A program made the position numbers and the translations under genes. Shown piece by piece: positions 54,443 through 61,819 of a DNA stretch of 64,000 bases. Numbering within the stretch: position 1 is the first letter of the stretch; every line of letters begins with the position of its first letter. A model generated the notes under the pieces. That model did not search any database and had not been told where the DNA came from. It saw only the letters and a program-made list of their open reading frames with translations. This DNA comes from Akkermansia muciniphila (GTDB lineage: Bacteria; Verrucomicrobiota; Verrucomicrobiia; Verrucomicrobiales; Akkermansiaceae): positions 29,384-93,383 of the forward strand of contig CAMDCV010000013.1 in assembly GCA_945890645.1 (NCBI GenBank). The letters run 5' to 3'.

Positions 54443-55581
54443 TGAACGCAAACTCCTTCAGCATCCTCGGCTACCTCAGCGTGCTCCTCTGGCTCGCGGT
54501 GCCTGTGCTTTGGTTTTTGCGCCGTCGCTTCATTCTGCCGGGCTGGTTGGCGCTTGCCCTTGCCTTACTCTCATCGGTCCTCGCTACCATCAACTCCCGC
54601 ACTCACGTCAGCCGCATCCAAGCCGAAGTCATTGAAACTTCTGCTGATGCCCTCATGCAGGAAGCCGCGAAACGCAAGGCAGTCGAAGACGCCCGCAGTG
54701 GCGAGGTTGCCGATATCCGTTTCGCCGAAGACGGGGCCGGTGATTTCATCGACAAAGCCGGCATGGACGACGCCGACCGCAAGTATCTCGAAAGTCTCGA
54801 TGAATCGAAAGACCCTGCGTGGAAAAATCAGAAAAAATCACGCGGCGGGGCAGGGGAGGAAAGCGCTGACCTCGACGACATGATAGCCGGTGAAGAACCC
54901 ACCAAAAGCCTTTCCACCGATGCCATCCCTGAGGAAAAAGCAACCAGCGTTCCTATCATCATGTCGGAGCCTCACGTGGCCACCGCCCAACGCCTCAACA
55001 CGATCAATCTCAACCTTTCCTTTTACTCGATTCTGTTAGGTATCATCATCTTTGTCCTCGACTATCTTGCTCGCGCGAATTCCTATTCCCGCGCATCATT
55101 TCCGTTGCCGTTGCCCGCCTCCTGGAGAAACGCGTTCACTCCCTTACCCGTCATCGTCGCGCGCCCTGAGAAGCCACGTCGCAATCTAACAGAAGAACTC
55201 GCCCACCTTGCTCGTCGTGGCGATGCCTTTATCTGTTTCACGAAGGACGCCACCGCATTGCCGGAAACTTTGCCCACTCTCGGAAACTCCAGCCGTCCCA
55301 TCGACATCCTCCGCGTCGATAGCGAACGCATTTCCGACACCTTCGTCTTCGAATCTCTGTGGTATCGCCGAAGTTGTTTCGTCGTCGATTCCCCGCAGCG
55401 CATTCAAACTCTCTTCGCGGGAATCCTCAAGCAACTCGAACTCCGCCACATCGCTCGCGCCCGCACCCGTCGCAACGTTCACATCGTCTGGAATCTCGAT
55501 CAGCCTCCCAGCGAAAAAGACCTCGCCCTTTTCAAGCACTTCGCTCGTTCCACCGGCTTCTCGCTTTTTCTTATACAGTAA
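54442..55581 (+). CDS. membrane protein of unknown function
   Basis: 379 residues from ATG 54442, which overlaps the previous stop by one base. Two membrane helices near the N-terminus (about residues 6-26 and 31-50), a long charged linker rich in Asp, Glu and Ala (about 60-175), another membrane helix (about 192-212, FYSILLGIIIFVLDYLARA), then a soluble C-terminal domain of about 150 residues (RRGDAFICFTKDATALPETL, FESLWYRRSCFVVDS, VHIVWNLDQPPSEKDL). I know no family for it. Gene order and coupling tie it to the DUF4159 protein. Confidence 0.65.
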   Translation: MNANSFSILGYLSVLLWLAVPVLWFLRRRFILPGWLALALALLSSVLATINSRTHVSRIQAEVIETSADALMQEAAKRKAVEDARSGEVADIRFAEDGAGDFIDKAGMDDADRKYLESLDESKDPAWKNQKKSRGGAGEESADLDDMIAGEEPTKSLSTDAIPEEKATSVPIIMSEPHVATAQRLNTINLNLSFYSILLGIIIFVLDYLARANSYSRASFPLPLPASWRNAFTPLPVIVARPEKPRRNLTEELAHLARRGDAFICFTKDATALPETLPTLGNSSRPIDILRVDSERISDTFVFESLWYRRSCFVVDSPQRIQTLFAGILKQLELRHIARARTRRNVHIVWNLDQPPSEKDLALFKHFARSTGFSLFLIQ

Positions 55582-55583
55582 TA

Positions 55584-55620
55584 TCAGATCAGTCCGATCC
55601 GTCTTATCCGTCGGATCAGT
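55584..55620. repeat. degenerate TCCGTC/GATCAGT repeat
   Basis: GATCAGT occurs at the start and (as GGATCAGT) at the end of the stretch, and TCCGATCC, ATCCGTC and similar units fill the space between, giving an imperfect palindrome. It sits in the 54-bp gap before the DUF6288 gene. Confidence 0.45.
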
Positions 55621-55635
55621 AAAAATTTCCCCATT

Positions 55636-58600
55636 ATGAAATCCATCGTTTTTTTCCTCTCATTCGCTTTTCTTGCCTTCGCTGATGAACGCGAAGTCAC
55701 CGAGGAACAACAAGCCGCCATCCAGAACGGCGGCGATGTTGTGGAGGAAACCATGCGCCCCGAAAACCTCCCCGACCTCACCAAGGGCGAGGGTCTCCCA
55801 CCCTCGAAGAACAAGCCGTTCATCTGGCGCCTCGGTCCCACGGGCATTTCCTGCATCATGTCTGGCGGCGCCGTGGGCGACCAACTCCTCGTCCAAGGCA
55901 CCATCAAAGGCTCCCCCGCCGAGGGCAATTTCCTCCCTGGCGACGTCATTACCGGCATCAACGGGGTCAAATTCCAAGCCGGTGGCAATCTCGGCATCAC
56001 CATCGGCAATGCCATCATCGAAGCCGAACGCGAAGTCAACGGCGGCAAAATCACCTTCCAAGTGTGGCGTGATAAAAATTATCCCGCTCGCACTGGCACG
56101 AAAAACATCGCCGGAACCGATATCGATAAGCTCATAAACGACGCGGAAAACGACGTTTCCCTCTACGACTGGAAACCCGAGGAAGCCCGCAAGGAAGAGG
56201 TGAAAAACATGGACCTCGATAAATTCCCCCTTGATCCCATCACCCTCGTTGTGGAACTGAAGCTGCGCACCTTCCCCGACTATGCCGATTCCGCTCCCTA
56301 CGATTGCCCCAAGACCAAACAAATCCTCGAAGAGGCCTGGAAGTCTCTGGAAAAACGCTTCATACCCGACCCCAAAGACCCGCGCTCTGGCAAAGGTGGC
56401 GTCATTGAGGCCATGGGGCTCATCGCCTCTGGAAAGCCCGAGCATCGCGAACTCGTCAAACAATGGGTGCGCAGCAAAAATTGTCCATGGCAGCCCCCCA
56501 CCGAACCCATAGGCGAGAGGTTCAAACCTGGCTATAAAGGCTACAATGGCTACCAAACTTGGCACCATGGTTTCATCGGCCTGTATTGTGCGCTCTATTA
56601 TGATGCCACCGGCGACGACTACGTTCTGCCCGCGCTGCGCAAATACGCGATCGAAGCCGCCATGGGTCAAAGCAAAGCCGGCACATGGGGTCACACCTTC
56701 GCGTTTCCGTCCTTCAACGGCGGCCAGTTCCACGAAATGAATCCCGGCTACGGCGCTCTCAACGCCGCCGGCAACCGCTGCTTCTTCCTCATCGCCTTGG
56801 CGAAAAAACTCGGCGTGGAACACCCGGAAATCGATGCCGCCATCAAGCGCTCCCACCGCTTTTTTGGTTCCTTTGTCGATCAGGGCGCGATCCCTTACGG
56901 CGACCATGCCGCCGCAGGCACCGACGACAGCAACGGCAAAAATGCTGGCACTGCTTTTGCCATGAAGCTCATCGGCGATGACTACAGCGCCAAGTACTTC
57001 GCCATGATGTCCGCCCACTCCACCTTCACTCCCCGCGGTGGCCACGCTCACGACTACCACACTCAGTGGTCGAGCTGGGGTGCCACCCTTTGCGGGCCGG
57101 AAGTCCGCACCATGGCCGAACGCAACATGCGCTGGCGTCGCACACTTTGCCGTATGTATGACGGTAGCTTTGTCTATCACTCACCCACGGAAAAATACAG
57201 CACTCTCCGCGACCCCACCGCTACAGAAATTTTCAACCAGGCCGTCATCCTCAAACAAACCCTCATCACTGGCAAAGACTTAGACGATTCCCTTTACCCC
57301 ACGGAGCGCGAAACGAAACAGTTTCTCGCCAGCGCCTATGGCCAGCTCAACAACGACTACCTCAAAAACCTCGCTGGAAAACCATGGAAAGAACGCTCCA
57401 CCGATGAGCTTTTCGATCTGTTAGACATGTTCATGCCCAGCACCCGCAAAGCCGTCGCCGCAGAACTCGGCAAACGCTTCCAAGCGGGCGAAGCTGCGAT
57501 CCTGCCACGCCTGATCGAACTGCTCACCAATGAAAGCGCCCGCTATCGCCACGGTGCCCTTAGCGCCCTCGATGCCTGCGGCAATGATTCCATGCTTTCC
57601 AATCTCTCCAAGGTCATCCCGCTCCTCAACGACCCGATGGACTTCGTTCGCATCACCGCGGTTTCGCTGGTTTCCAAAGCCACCAATGACAAGGACGCTC
57701 AGCTCGCGCTGATCAAAACCGCCGTCGCCGAACGCACCGCCCTCGCGCCGAACAGCGTGCGCAATGCCCTCCAATCCAGCCTCTGGAAATCGGAAACCGC
57801 CCTCGGCAAAACTCCTTTCCAAGCAGGCTACGATGAAAGCCTCATCGAACAAGCTCTCTCGAATATGATCCTGGAAGAAACTGGCGGCGGCCCGTTGGTG
57901 CAATCGAAGGTCAAGGAGTGGGACAAGGACACCGTCATCCGTCTCGCCGGACCACTCACCTTCATCGCGGAGGAAGAGCAAGTCTACGACCAAATGTTCG
58001 GCTCCAGAAACGCACCCGCGCAAGCCATGCTCGGCAAATTCGGCTACCTCGAAGGCGTCCAATCCAACGCCTATCGCATCCGCAAGAAAGCACTCATCCC
58101 ACGCCATCTCCGCGCCGATTCGGGCTTCAAAGATCCGCTCGTCAACCCACTTGTGGTCGCCAAGCAACCAGGCGTTTTCAGCGAACTCACCGACGAAATC
58201 AAAATCATCCTCATCGACAATCCCATCGAGGAAATCACAGTCAAGGACGAGTCCACCAATTGGAAGCCTGTCACTGCCTCACTCGTCAATGTGCTCAAGA
58301 CGATCGAGAACAACAAAACACCGGTCACACTCCCGAGCATCGCCGATGATGTGAAAAAAATCTTCCTCGCCGAGCTCACCGCCGCCGAGGGCACTGGCGC
58401 AAAAGTGAAAATTTGCAGCGCTGCTCTCGCCGATCCCGAGCGCAAAAACACGTTTGAGAAAATCGCCGCCATGGATCAGCTTGCGGAACTGCTCGGTGCC
58501 GAGGTTTGCGAAGACCTGCTCCCGTACCTTGGCCACAGCTACTGGCGCCTGCGCGATCATTCTCGCCAAGTCGCCGCAACCGCGATCAAGAGCATGGGCG

Positions 58601-59601
58601 AAGCCGAAATCGCCGCACTCCTAGTCTCCACTACCGACGCAAACGCACAGGCAGGATTTCTTCAAACACTCGCCCTCGCCAAACCCAAAGCAGGCCTCAA
58701 AACCGCCAAGGAGGCCATGAGCCACGAATCTTCCATCGTCCGCGCCGCCGCCATCACTGCCTACGCCACCCTCGGCGGCGATGCCGTCACCAACGATATC
58801 CTCACCCACCTCGCCTCTGCCAAATCCATCGAGGAACGCCATGCCTGCGAAGACGCTCTGCTCATCCGTATCGCCGACCCGGCCACCGCCACGCAGATCC
58901 GTGACCGTCTCACTACGATGACGACGTCTGCCGCGCCGGAACTCCTCGACAGTCTCTACTACCTCATCGCCCGCATCGGCGACGCGAAGTCGATCGACAT
59001 CCTTCGCAAAGCTGCCGCCACCGATGAACCCGCATCGTTCAATCGCGTTATGCTCGCGCTCTCCTACTCGCCCTCCCGCGAGGCGGACAAGGTCATGCTT
59101 GACATCGCCGCCGCCAACCCCAAGCGCGCCCAAATTCTCGGCCCCCATTCCGTACGCCGCATGGTCATCGGCCCGAAAGGCTACAATGACATCCCCAGCG
59201 CCGCCCGCATGGACTTCGCCGATGCCATGCTCAAGATCACCCTCGAGCCACGCATCGTGAAATTGCTAGGAAGCATCCACGAAGCCCGCGCCCTAACCAC
59301 CCTCATGTACTGCTTAGAAAAAGGCGTATCTTCAGCTGCCGAAAGCCTCATCACCAATGCCGAGGGCATGGAAAAACTCAGTCCCGCCGATGCAAAAATC
59401 GCCGCCAAAGCCCTGCAGGACGTCATCGAATACATTGAAGTCACTCGCCTCCGCGGCGGCATCAAAGCCCACATGGACAAGGACGACAAATACACCGAAT
59501 GGAAAGCCCTCCAAGCCCGCGCCGGCAAAGTCCTCCTAAAAATCCACAAACCCGAAACCGCCCCCATCCCCACCTTCGACGGCTTAGATTTGGATCGTTA
59601 G
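55636..59601 (+). CDS. large secreted DUF6288 protein with PDZ and HEAT-like repeats
   Basis: A 1,321-residue protein with a short signal peptide (MKSIVFFLSFAFLAFA). A PDZ-like domain (about residues 60-155) shows GPTGISCIMSGG, IKGSPAEGNFLPGDVITGINGVKF and KITFQVWRD. A central alpha/alpha-toroid-like domain (about 200-560) follows, with conserved GYNGYQTWHHGFIGLY, GTWGHTFAFPSFNGGQFHEMNPGYGALNAAGNR and HDYHTQWSSWGA in part. From about 590 to the end are HEAT-like helices (RLIELLTNESARYRHGALSALDA and similar). This resembles the DUF6288 family. A glycan-related activity would fit the toroid but is inference. It is the last gene of the cluster. Confidence 0.75.
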   Translation: MKSIVFFLSFAFLAFADEREVTEEQQAAIQNGGDVVEETMRPENLPDLTKGEGLPPSKNKPFIWRLGPTGISCIMSGGAVGDQLLVQGTIKGSPAEGNFLPGDVITGINGVKFQAGGNLGITIGNAIIEAEREVNGGKITFQVWRDKNYPARTGTKNIAGTDIDKLINDAENDVSLYDWKPEEARKEEVKNMDLDKFPLDPITLVVELKLRTFPDYADSAPYDCPKTKQILEEAWKSLEKRFIPDPKDPRSGKGGVIEAMGLIASGKPEHRELVKQWVRSKNCPWQPPTEPIGERFKPGYKGYNGYQTWHHGFIGLYCALYYDATGDDYVLPALRKYAIEAAMGQSKAGTWGHTFAFPSFNGGQFHEMNPGYGALNAAGNRCFFLIALAKKLGVEHPEIDAAIKRSHRFFGSFVDQGAIPYGDHAAAGTDDSNGKNAGTAFAMKLIGDDYSAKYFAMMSAHSTFTPRGGHAHDYHTQWSSWGATLCGPEVRTMAERNMRWRRTLCRMYDGSFVYHSPTEKYSTLRDPTATEIFNQAVILKQTLITGKDLDDSLYPTERETKQFLASAYGQLNNDYLKNLAGKPWKERSTDELFDLLDMFMPSTRKAVAAELGKRFQAGEAAILPRLIELLTNESARYRHGALSALDACGNDSMLSNLSKVIPLLNDPMDFVRITAVSLVSKATNDKDAQLALIKTAVAERTALAPNSVRNALQSSLWKSETALGKTPFQAGYDESLIEQALSNMILEETGGGPLVQSKVKEWDKDTVIRLAGPLTFIAEEEQVYDQMFGSRNAPAQAMLGKFGYLEGVQSNAYRIRKKALIPRHLRADSGFKDPLVNPLVVAKQPGVFSELTDEIKIILIDNPIEEITVKDESTNWKPVTASLVNVLKTIENNKTPVTLPSIADDVKKIFLAELTAAEGTGAKVKICSAALADPERKNTFEKIAAMDQLAELLGAEVCEDLLPYLGHSYWRLRDHSRQVAATAIKSMGEAEIAALLVSTTDANAQAGFLQTLALAKPKAGLKTAKEAMSHESSIVRAAAITAYATLGGDAVTNDILTHLASAKSIEERHACEDALLIRIADPATATQIRDRLTTMTTSAAPELLDSLYYLIARIGDAKSIDILRKAAATDEPASFNRVMLALSYSPSREADKVMLDIAAANPKRAQILGPHSVRRMVIGPKGYNDIPSAARMDFADAMLKITLEPRIVKLLGSIHEARALTTLMYCLEKGVSSAAESLITNAEGMEKLSPADAKIAAKALQDVIEYIEVTRLRGGIKAHMDKDDKYTEWKALQARAGKVLLKIHKPETAPIPTFDGLDLDR

Positions 59602-59673
59602 AAAAGATTAGTTACGACTTAGGTTCCATTCTTTGGCTTCTTTCAACTACGGCAACGCCGTTACGTACTACAG

Positions 59674-59707
59674 CCTAGGGTTGCGGCGTCACGACGCTAC
59701 CCTAGGG
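59674..59707. repeat. compound inverted repeat CCTAGGG ... CCTAGGG
   Basis: CCTAGGGT at one end pairs with ACCCTAGG at the other, and the inner GCGTC pairs with GACGC around two bases. It forms a long, nearly perfect hairpin with no T run. Confidence 0.7.
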
Positions 59708-59735
59708 AAAAATCCCCCCAAAATATGATCCGCCG

Positions 59736-59761
59736 CCCCGCATCGCGGGGCATGGCGCTCC
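59736..59761. repeat. REP-like palindrome with GGAGCGCC flank (minus strand)
   Basis: CCCCGC, loop ATC, GCGGGG, followed on the plus strand by CATGGCGCTCC. Read on the minus strand it begins GGAGCGCCATG and then the palindrome, matching the flank of the element at 36751. Confidence 0.6.
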
Positions 59762-59842
59762 TAAGGTCTGAGTCGAAGCATTCTTTGAGTCGCCTATCCC
59801 GCGTTGGAGGTGGCGAGAGGTGAGGTTTTGGTGCATTCATCC

Positions 59843-59874
59843 CAGGATAGCCCCTCAATGGTGGGACTATCCTG
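59843..59874. repeat. inverted repeat CAGGATAG ... CTATCCTG
   Basis: An 11-bp stem (CAGGATAGCCC with GGG, one unpaired A, CTATCCTG) around a 9-base loop. It has a bulged base like an attC but no R-box ends and is too short, so I leave it as an unclassified hairpin. Confidence 0.6.
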
Positions 59875-59944
59875 AGCTTCATTACACAGTCCCTTGGGGA
59901 TAGAATGATGATGCGAATTTTTGAAGATTATCAGTCTCCGATTT

Positions 59945-60373
59945 CTACTTGCGCTCAAATAACTTTAAGATAAAAAATAGGGGTGCTGCAATCACTGCCA
60001 CGAACAAATACACTTCGGGGTGTGCCACGGTATCCGTGTGCCGTATCCATCTTTCCGTTGTGCTCTTGTTTCCAAACAGACCAACACAACCAAGCCCAAG
60101 TCCGATTACTCCCAGTCCTAAGATCAGCAACCAAGCCCAAGCGGGCCACTCGGCTTTTTGATCTCCTTGGGTCATCAGAACAAGCACTGGAATTCCCGCA
60201 AACAGTAATCCCATGGTCATGAGGAAGCATCGGGAGAACGTGACCCAATTGCGTTCTCCCATGCGCTTCAATCGATGTCTGAACTTTAGATTTGTCACTA
60301 TTTTCTCCGAGCAGCTAATGAATTCCATGCACACGCTATCAACAGAATGATAATAGGAGAAGAAAATTAGCAT
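59945..60373 (-). CDS. small membrane protein, unknown
   Basis: Up to 142 residues from ATG 60373; ATGs at 60328 and 60262 (MGERNWVTF) are plausible alternative starts. Three hydrophobic segments are visible (about residues 48-66, 78-100 and 120-137). No family recognised. It begins 29 bp after the end of the 60403 gene on the same strand. There is no attC between them, so they would belong to one cassette or to chromosome beyond the array. Confidence 0.5.
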   Translation of the reverse strand: MLIFFSYYHSVDSVCMEFISCSEKIVTNLKFRHRLKRMGERNWVTFSRCFLMTMGLLFAGIPVLVLMTQGDQKAEWPAWAWLLILGLGVIGLGLGCVGLFGNKSTTERWIRHTDTVAHPEVYLFVAVIAAPLFFILKLFERK

Positions 60374-60402
60374 AGCCCTGACCTATCCCAGTGCTTGCAT
60401 AC

Positions 60403-60828
60403 CTACTTCCAAAACTCCCATCTTCGTTTGACCAGCGTGGACTTGATAATATCCATCGCCATCTTCTTCGCCTCGGCATTTTCTCGCTTGAATCCTATAT
60501 ACGATTGATGCATCACGACATCACCTGGATTCAACTGCGCCATCGCGCGTCTCTCCGACCGAAGAATGCATTTCGATTCCAGCAATATCACCTCAGGCGG
60601 GAATTCACAGTCGAGAGTGAGAGACAAGATTGATGCCTCAACGAAGACGATTGCTTCCGGCGCCGACGTGGCCACAGTGCGGAACAATACGGCGTAAGCC
60701 AACTCATTAGGTGAAATTTCTTCAGGTGATTCCTCGCTGAAGCCCTCAGCCAATAGGACACCCTCTACGATAAAGTCGGAGAGCCTCTTTAGATACGCAA
60801 CACACCAATAGGAATTTTGGGAATACAT
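60403..60828 (-). CDS. hypothetical cytoplasmic protein
   Basis: 141 residues from ATG 60828 (MYSQNSYWCVAYLKRL), 7 bp after the stop of the lipoprotein gene. An open frame continues upstream inside that gene and is not used. Acidic, mixed helical, with no signal peptide or membrane segment; motifs such as PNELAYAVLFRT and LLESKCILRSERR mean nothing to me. It probably shares an mRNA with the lipoprotein gene. Confidence 0.55.
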   Translation of the reverse strand: MYSQNSYWCVAYLKRLSDFIVEGVLLAEGFSEESPEEISPNELAYAVLFRTVATSAPEAIVFVEASILSLTLDCEFPPEVILLESKCILRSERRAMAQLNPGDVVMHQSYIGFKRENAEAKKMAMDIIKSTLVKRRWEFWK

Positions 60829-60835
60829 GGTTACT

Positions 60836-61315
60836 CTATTTTCCCGGGCCGTCTTTTTTGTGGGTTGTTTTGGATTCGACATCGTCCGCCAGTCGATTGA
60901 TTTCTCTCTTCCAAGCTTCTGGAACATCCGAGTCATATAAGTACATATGCTCATCTCCCATGTAGATGCTGAGCCTATCCCTAGGGGGGCCAGTAGTTAC
61001 AATAGGAATAGTCGCCGCAGGGTCTCTATTACTCCATTGAACCGATGTGAGAATGCGCTTTTTGAGCCTCAGGTATCGCCCCATATCTGCAATTCTATGG
61101 TCATTTTGCCAATATAAGCGGATTGAGACTCCTTTAGAATCTTCCAGAATATCGATCTGCGGCCGTACTTTGGGCACCCATTTCTGACTAAGACTCACCA
61201 CGAAATTTGGCTCCTCGTAGGTAGTGCCACTTTCGATTGCTCCCTCTCGGCGAATCGCACATCCTGCCAATGCGGCCAAGTAGATCATCATTAAAAGCTT
61301 GTGTAAGACGGGCAT
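60836..61315 (-). CDS. small lipoprotein, unknown
   Basis: A 159-residue protein with a lipoprotein signal peptide (MPVLHKLLMMIYLAALAGC, lipobox LAGC, Cys at about residue 19). The mature part is about 140 residues of mixed strands and helices with a basic C-terminal tail. No known family. It lies 41 bp downstream of the 61357 gene. The small AT-richer genes here differ from the C-ending codon style of the big cluster. Confidence 0.65.
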   Translation of the reverse strand: MPVLHKLLMMIYLAALAGCAIRREGAIESGTTYEEPNFVVSLSQKWVPKVRPQIDILEDSKGVSIRLYWQNDHRIADMGRYLRLKKRILTSVQWSNRDPAATIPIVTTGPPRDRLSIYMGDEHMYLYDSDVPEAWKREINRLADDVESKTTHKKDGPGK

Positions 61316-61356
61316 ATTTTAAATTGCTTTTTTAACAAATATCATTTTGTTGCACT

Positions 61357-61698
61357 TCACTCATGAATCAGAGTATTTATTTTGAGGTTCGGCGAAGTTA
61401 CGTTAACCAGTGCCTCCAAAGCTCGCAACTCAATCTCGTCGCCTGCTTCCCAAAACTCGGGCTTAAGGTTTCTCTTATCGGCGCGCTTGTCTGTGTAGCT
61501 CGTCCAAATAGATGAGCTAACCTCCGAAATCTTCGATGAGAATTCGATGCGAGTAACTAATTGGGTCATGTAAAGATCTCTTCGAATTGAGTCGTTCAGT
61601 AGAATTAGCATCGCGATACCTGCGAGTGCAGGAAGTCCGAAGGCAATTAGATGCATCCGACGTCTTCGCTGCTTTCGGAGTTGTGACAAATTTCTCAT
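61357..61698 (-). CDS. small membrane protein in integron cassette
   Basis: A 113-residue protein with a strongly basic N-terminus (LRKQRRRRMH) and one membrane helix (about residues 15-36, LIAFGLPALAGIAMLILLN), then a soluble part of about 75 residues. No family recognised. Its ATG lies 5 nt from the end of an attC-like site (61704-61799), the spacing typical of integron cassettes. No attC was found between it and the lipoprotein gene downstream. Confidence 0.6.
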   Translation of the reverse strand: MRNLSQLRKQRRRRMHLIAFGLPALAGIAMLILLNDSIRRDLYMTQLVTRIEFSSKISEVSSSIWTSYTDKRADKRNLKPEFWEAGDEIELRALEALVNVTSPNLKINTLIHE

Positions 61699-61703
61699 TT
61701 TTT

Positions 61704-61799
61704 ACCGAACGTTTGAAGTGTGGCACGGCGGAGGTTGCGCGACCAGAGCGAAGCGAACTAGAGGCGTTATCCGCCGTTGCCACCACTGGCGTGTTCGGT
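61704..61799 (-). other. integron attC site A
   Basis: Minus strand: box ACCGAAC at one end and its exact complement GTTCGGT at the other. Between them the arms AGTGGTGGCAACGGCGGA and TCCGCCGTGCCACACT pair except for unpaired bases (one A, one G), the form of an attC stem. The 96-bp length is within the attC range. The GH32 stop is 20 bp before it and the next ATG 5 nt after it. Confidence 0.8.
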
Positions 61800-61819
61800 T
61801 TCTTTATGCTTAGATCACA

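Larger units (their letters stand above)
59602..59944. other. gene-free, palindrome-rich junction
   Basis: 343 bp without a convincing gene, between the end of the plus-strand cluster and the minus-strand small genes. It holds three inverted repeats: 59674-59707, 59736-59750 and 59843-59874. No terminator with a T run and no attC-like site was seen in it. It may be a hot spot of repeat insertion and mark the left boundary of the cassette region. Confidence 0.7.

Noticed and set aside
55660..57180. 506-codon open frame antisense to the DUF6288 gene
   Set aside because: The sense strand encodes a convincing protein with signal peptide and domains; C-ending codons open antisense frames by chance. 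The antisense product has no recognisable features.
59843..59874. Fourth attC site
   Set aside because: It has a bulged stem but no R-box ends, a very short loop, and is shorter than known attC sites.
61316..61356. attC between the 61357 and 60836 genes
   Set aside because: Only a short AACAAA/TTTGTT hairpin is present; no long arms or R boxes.
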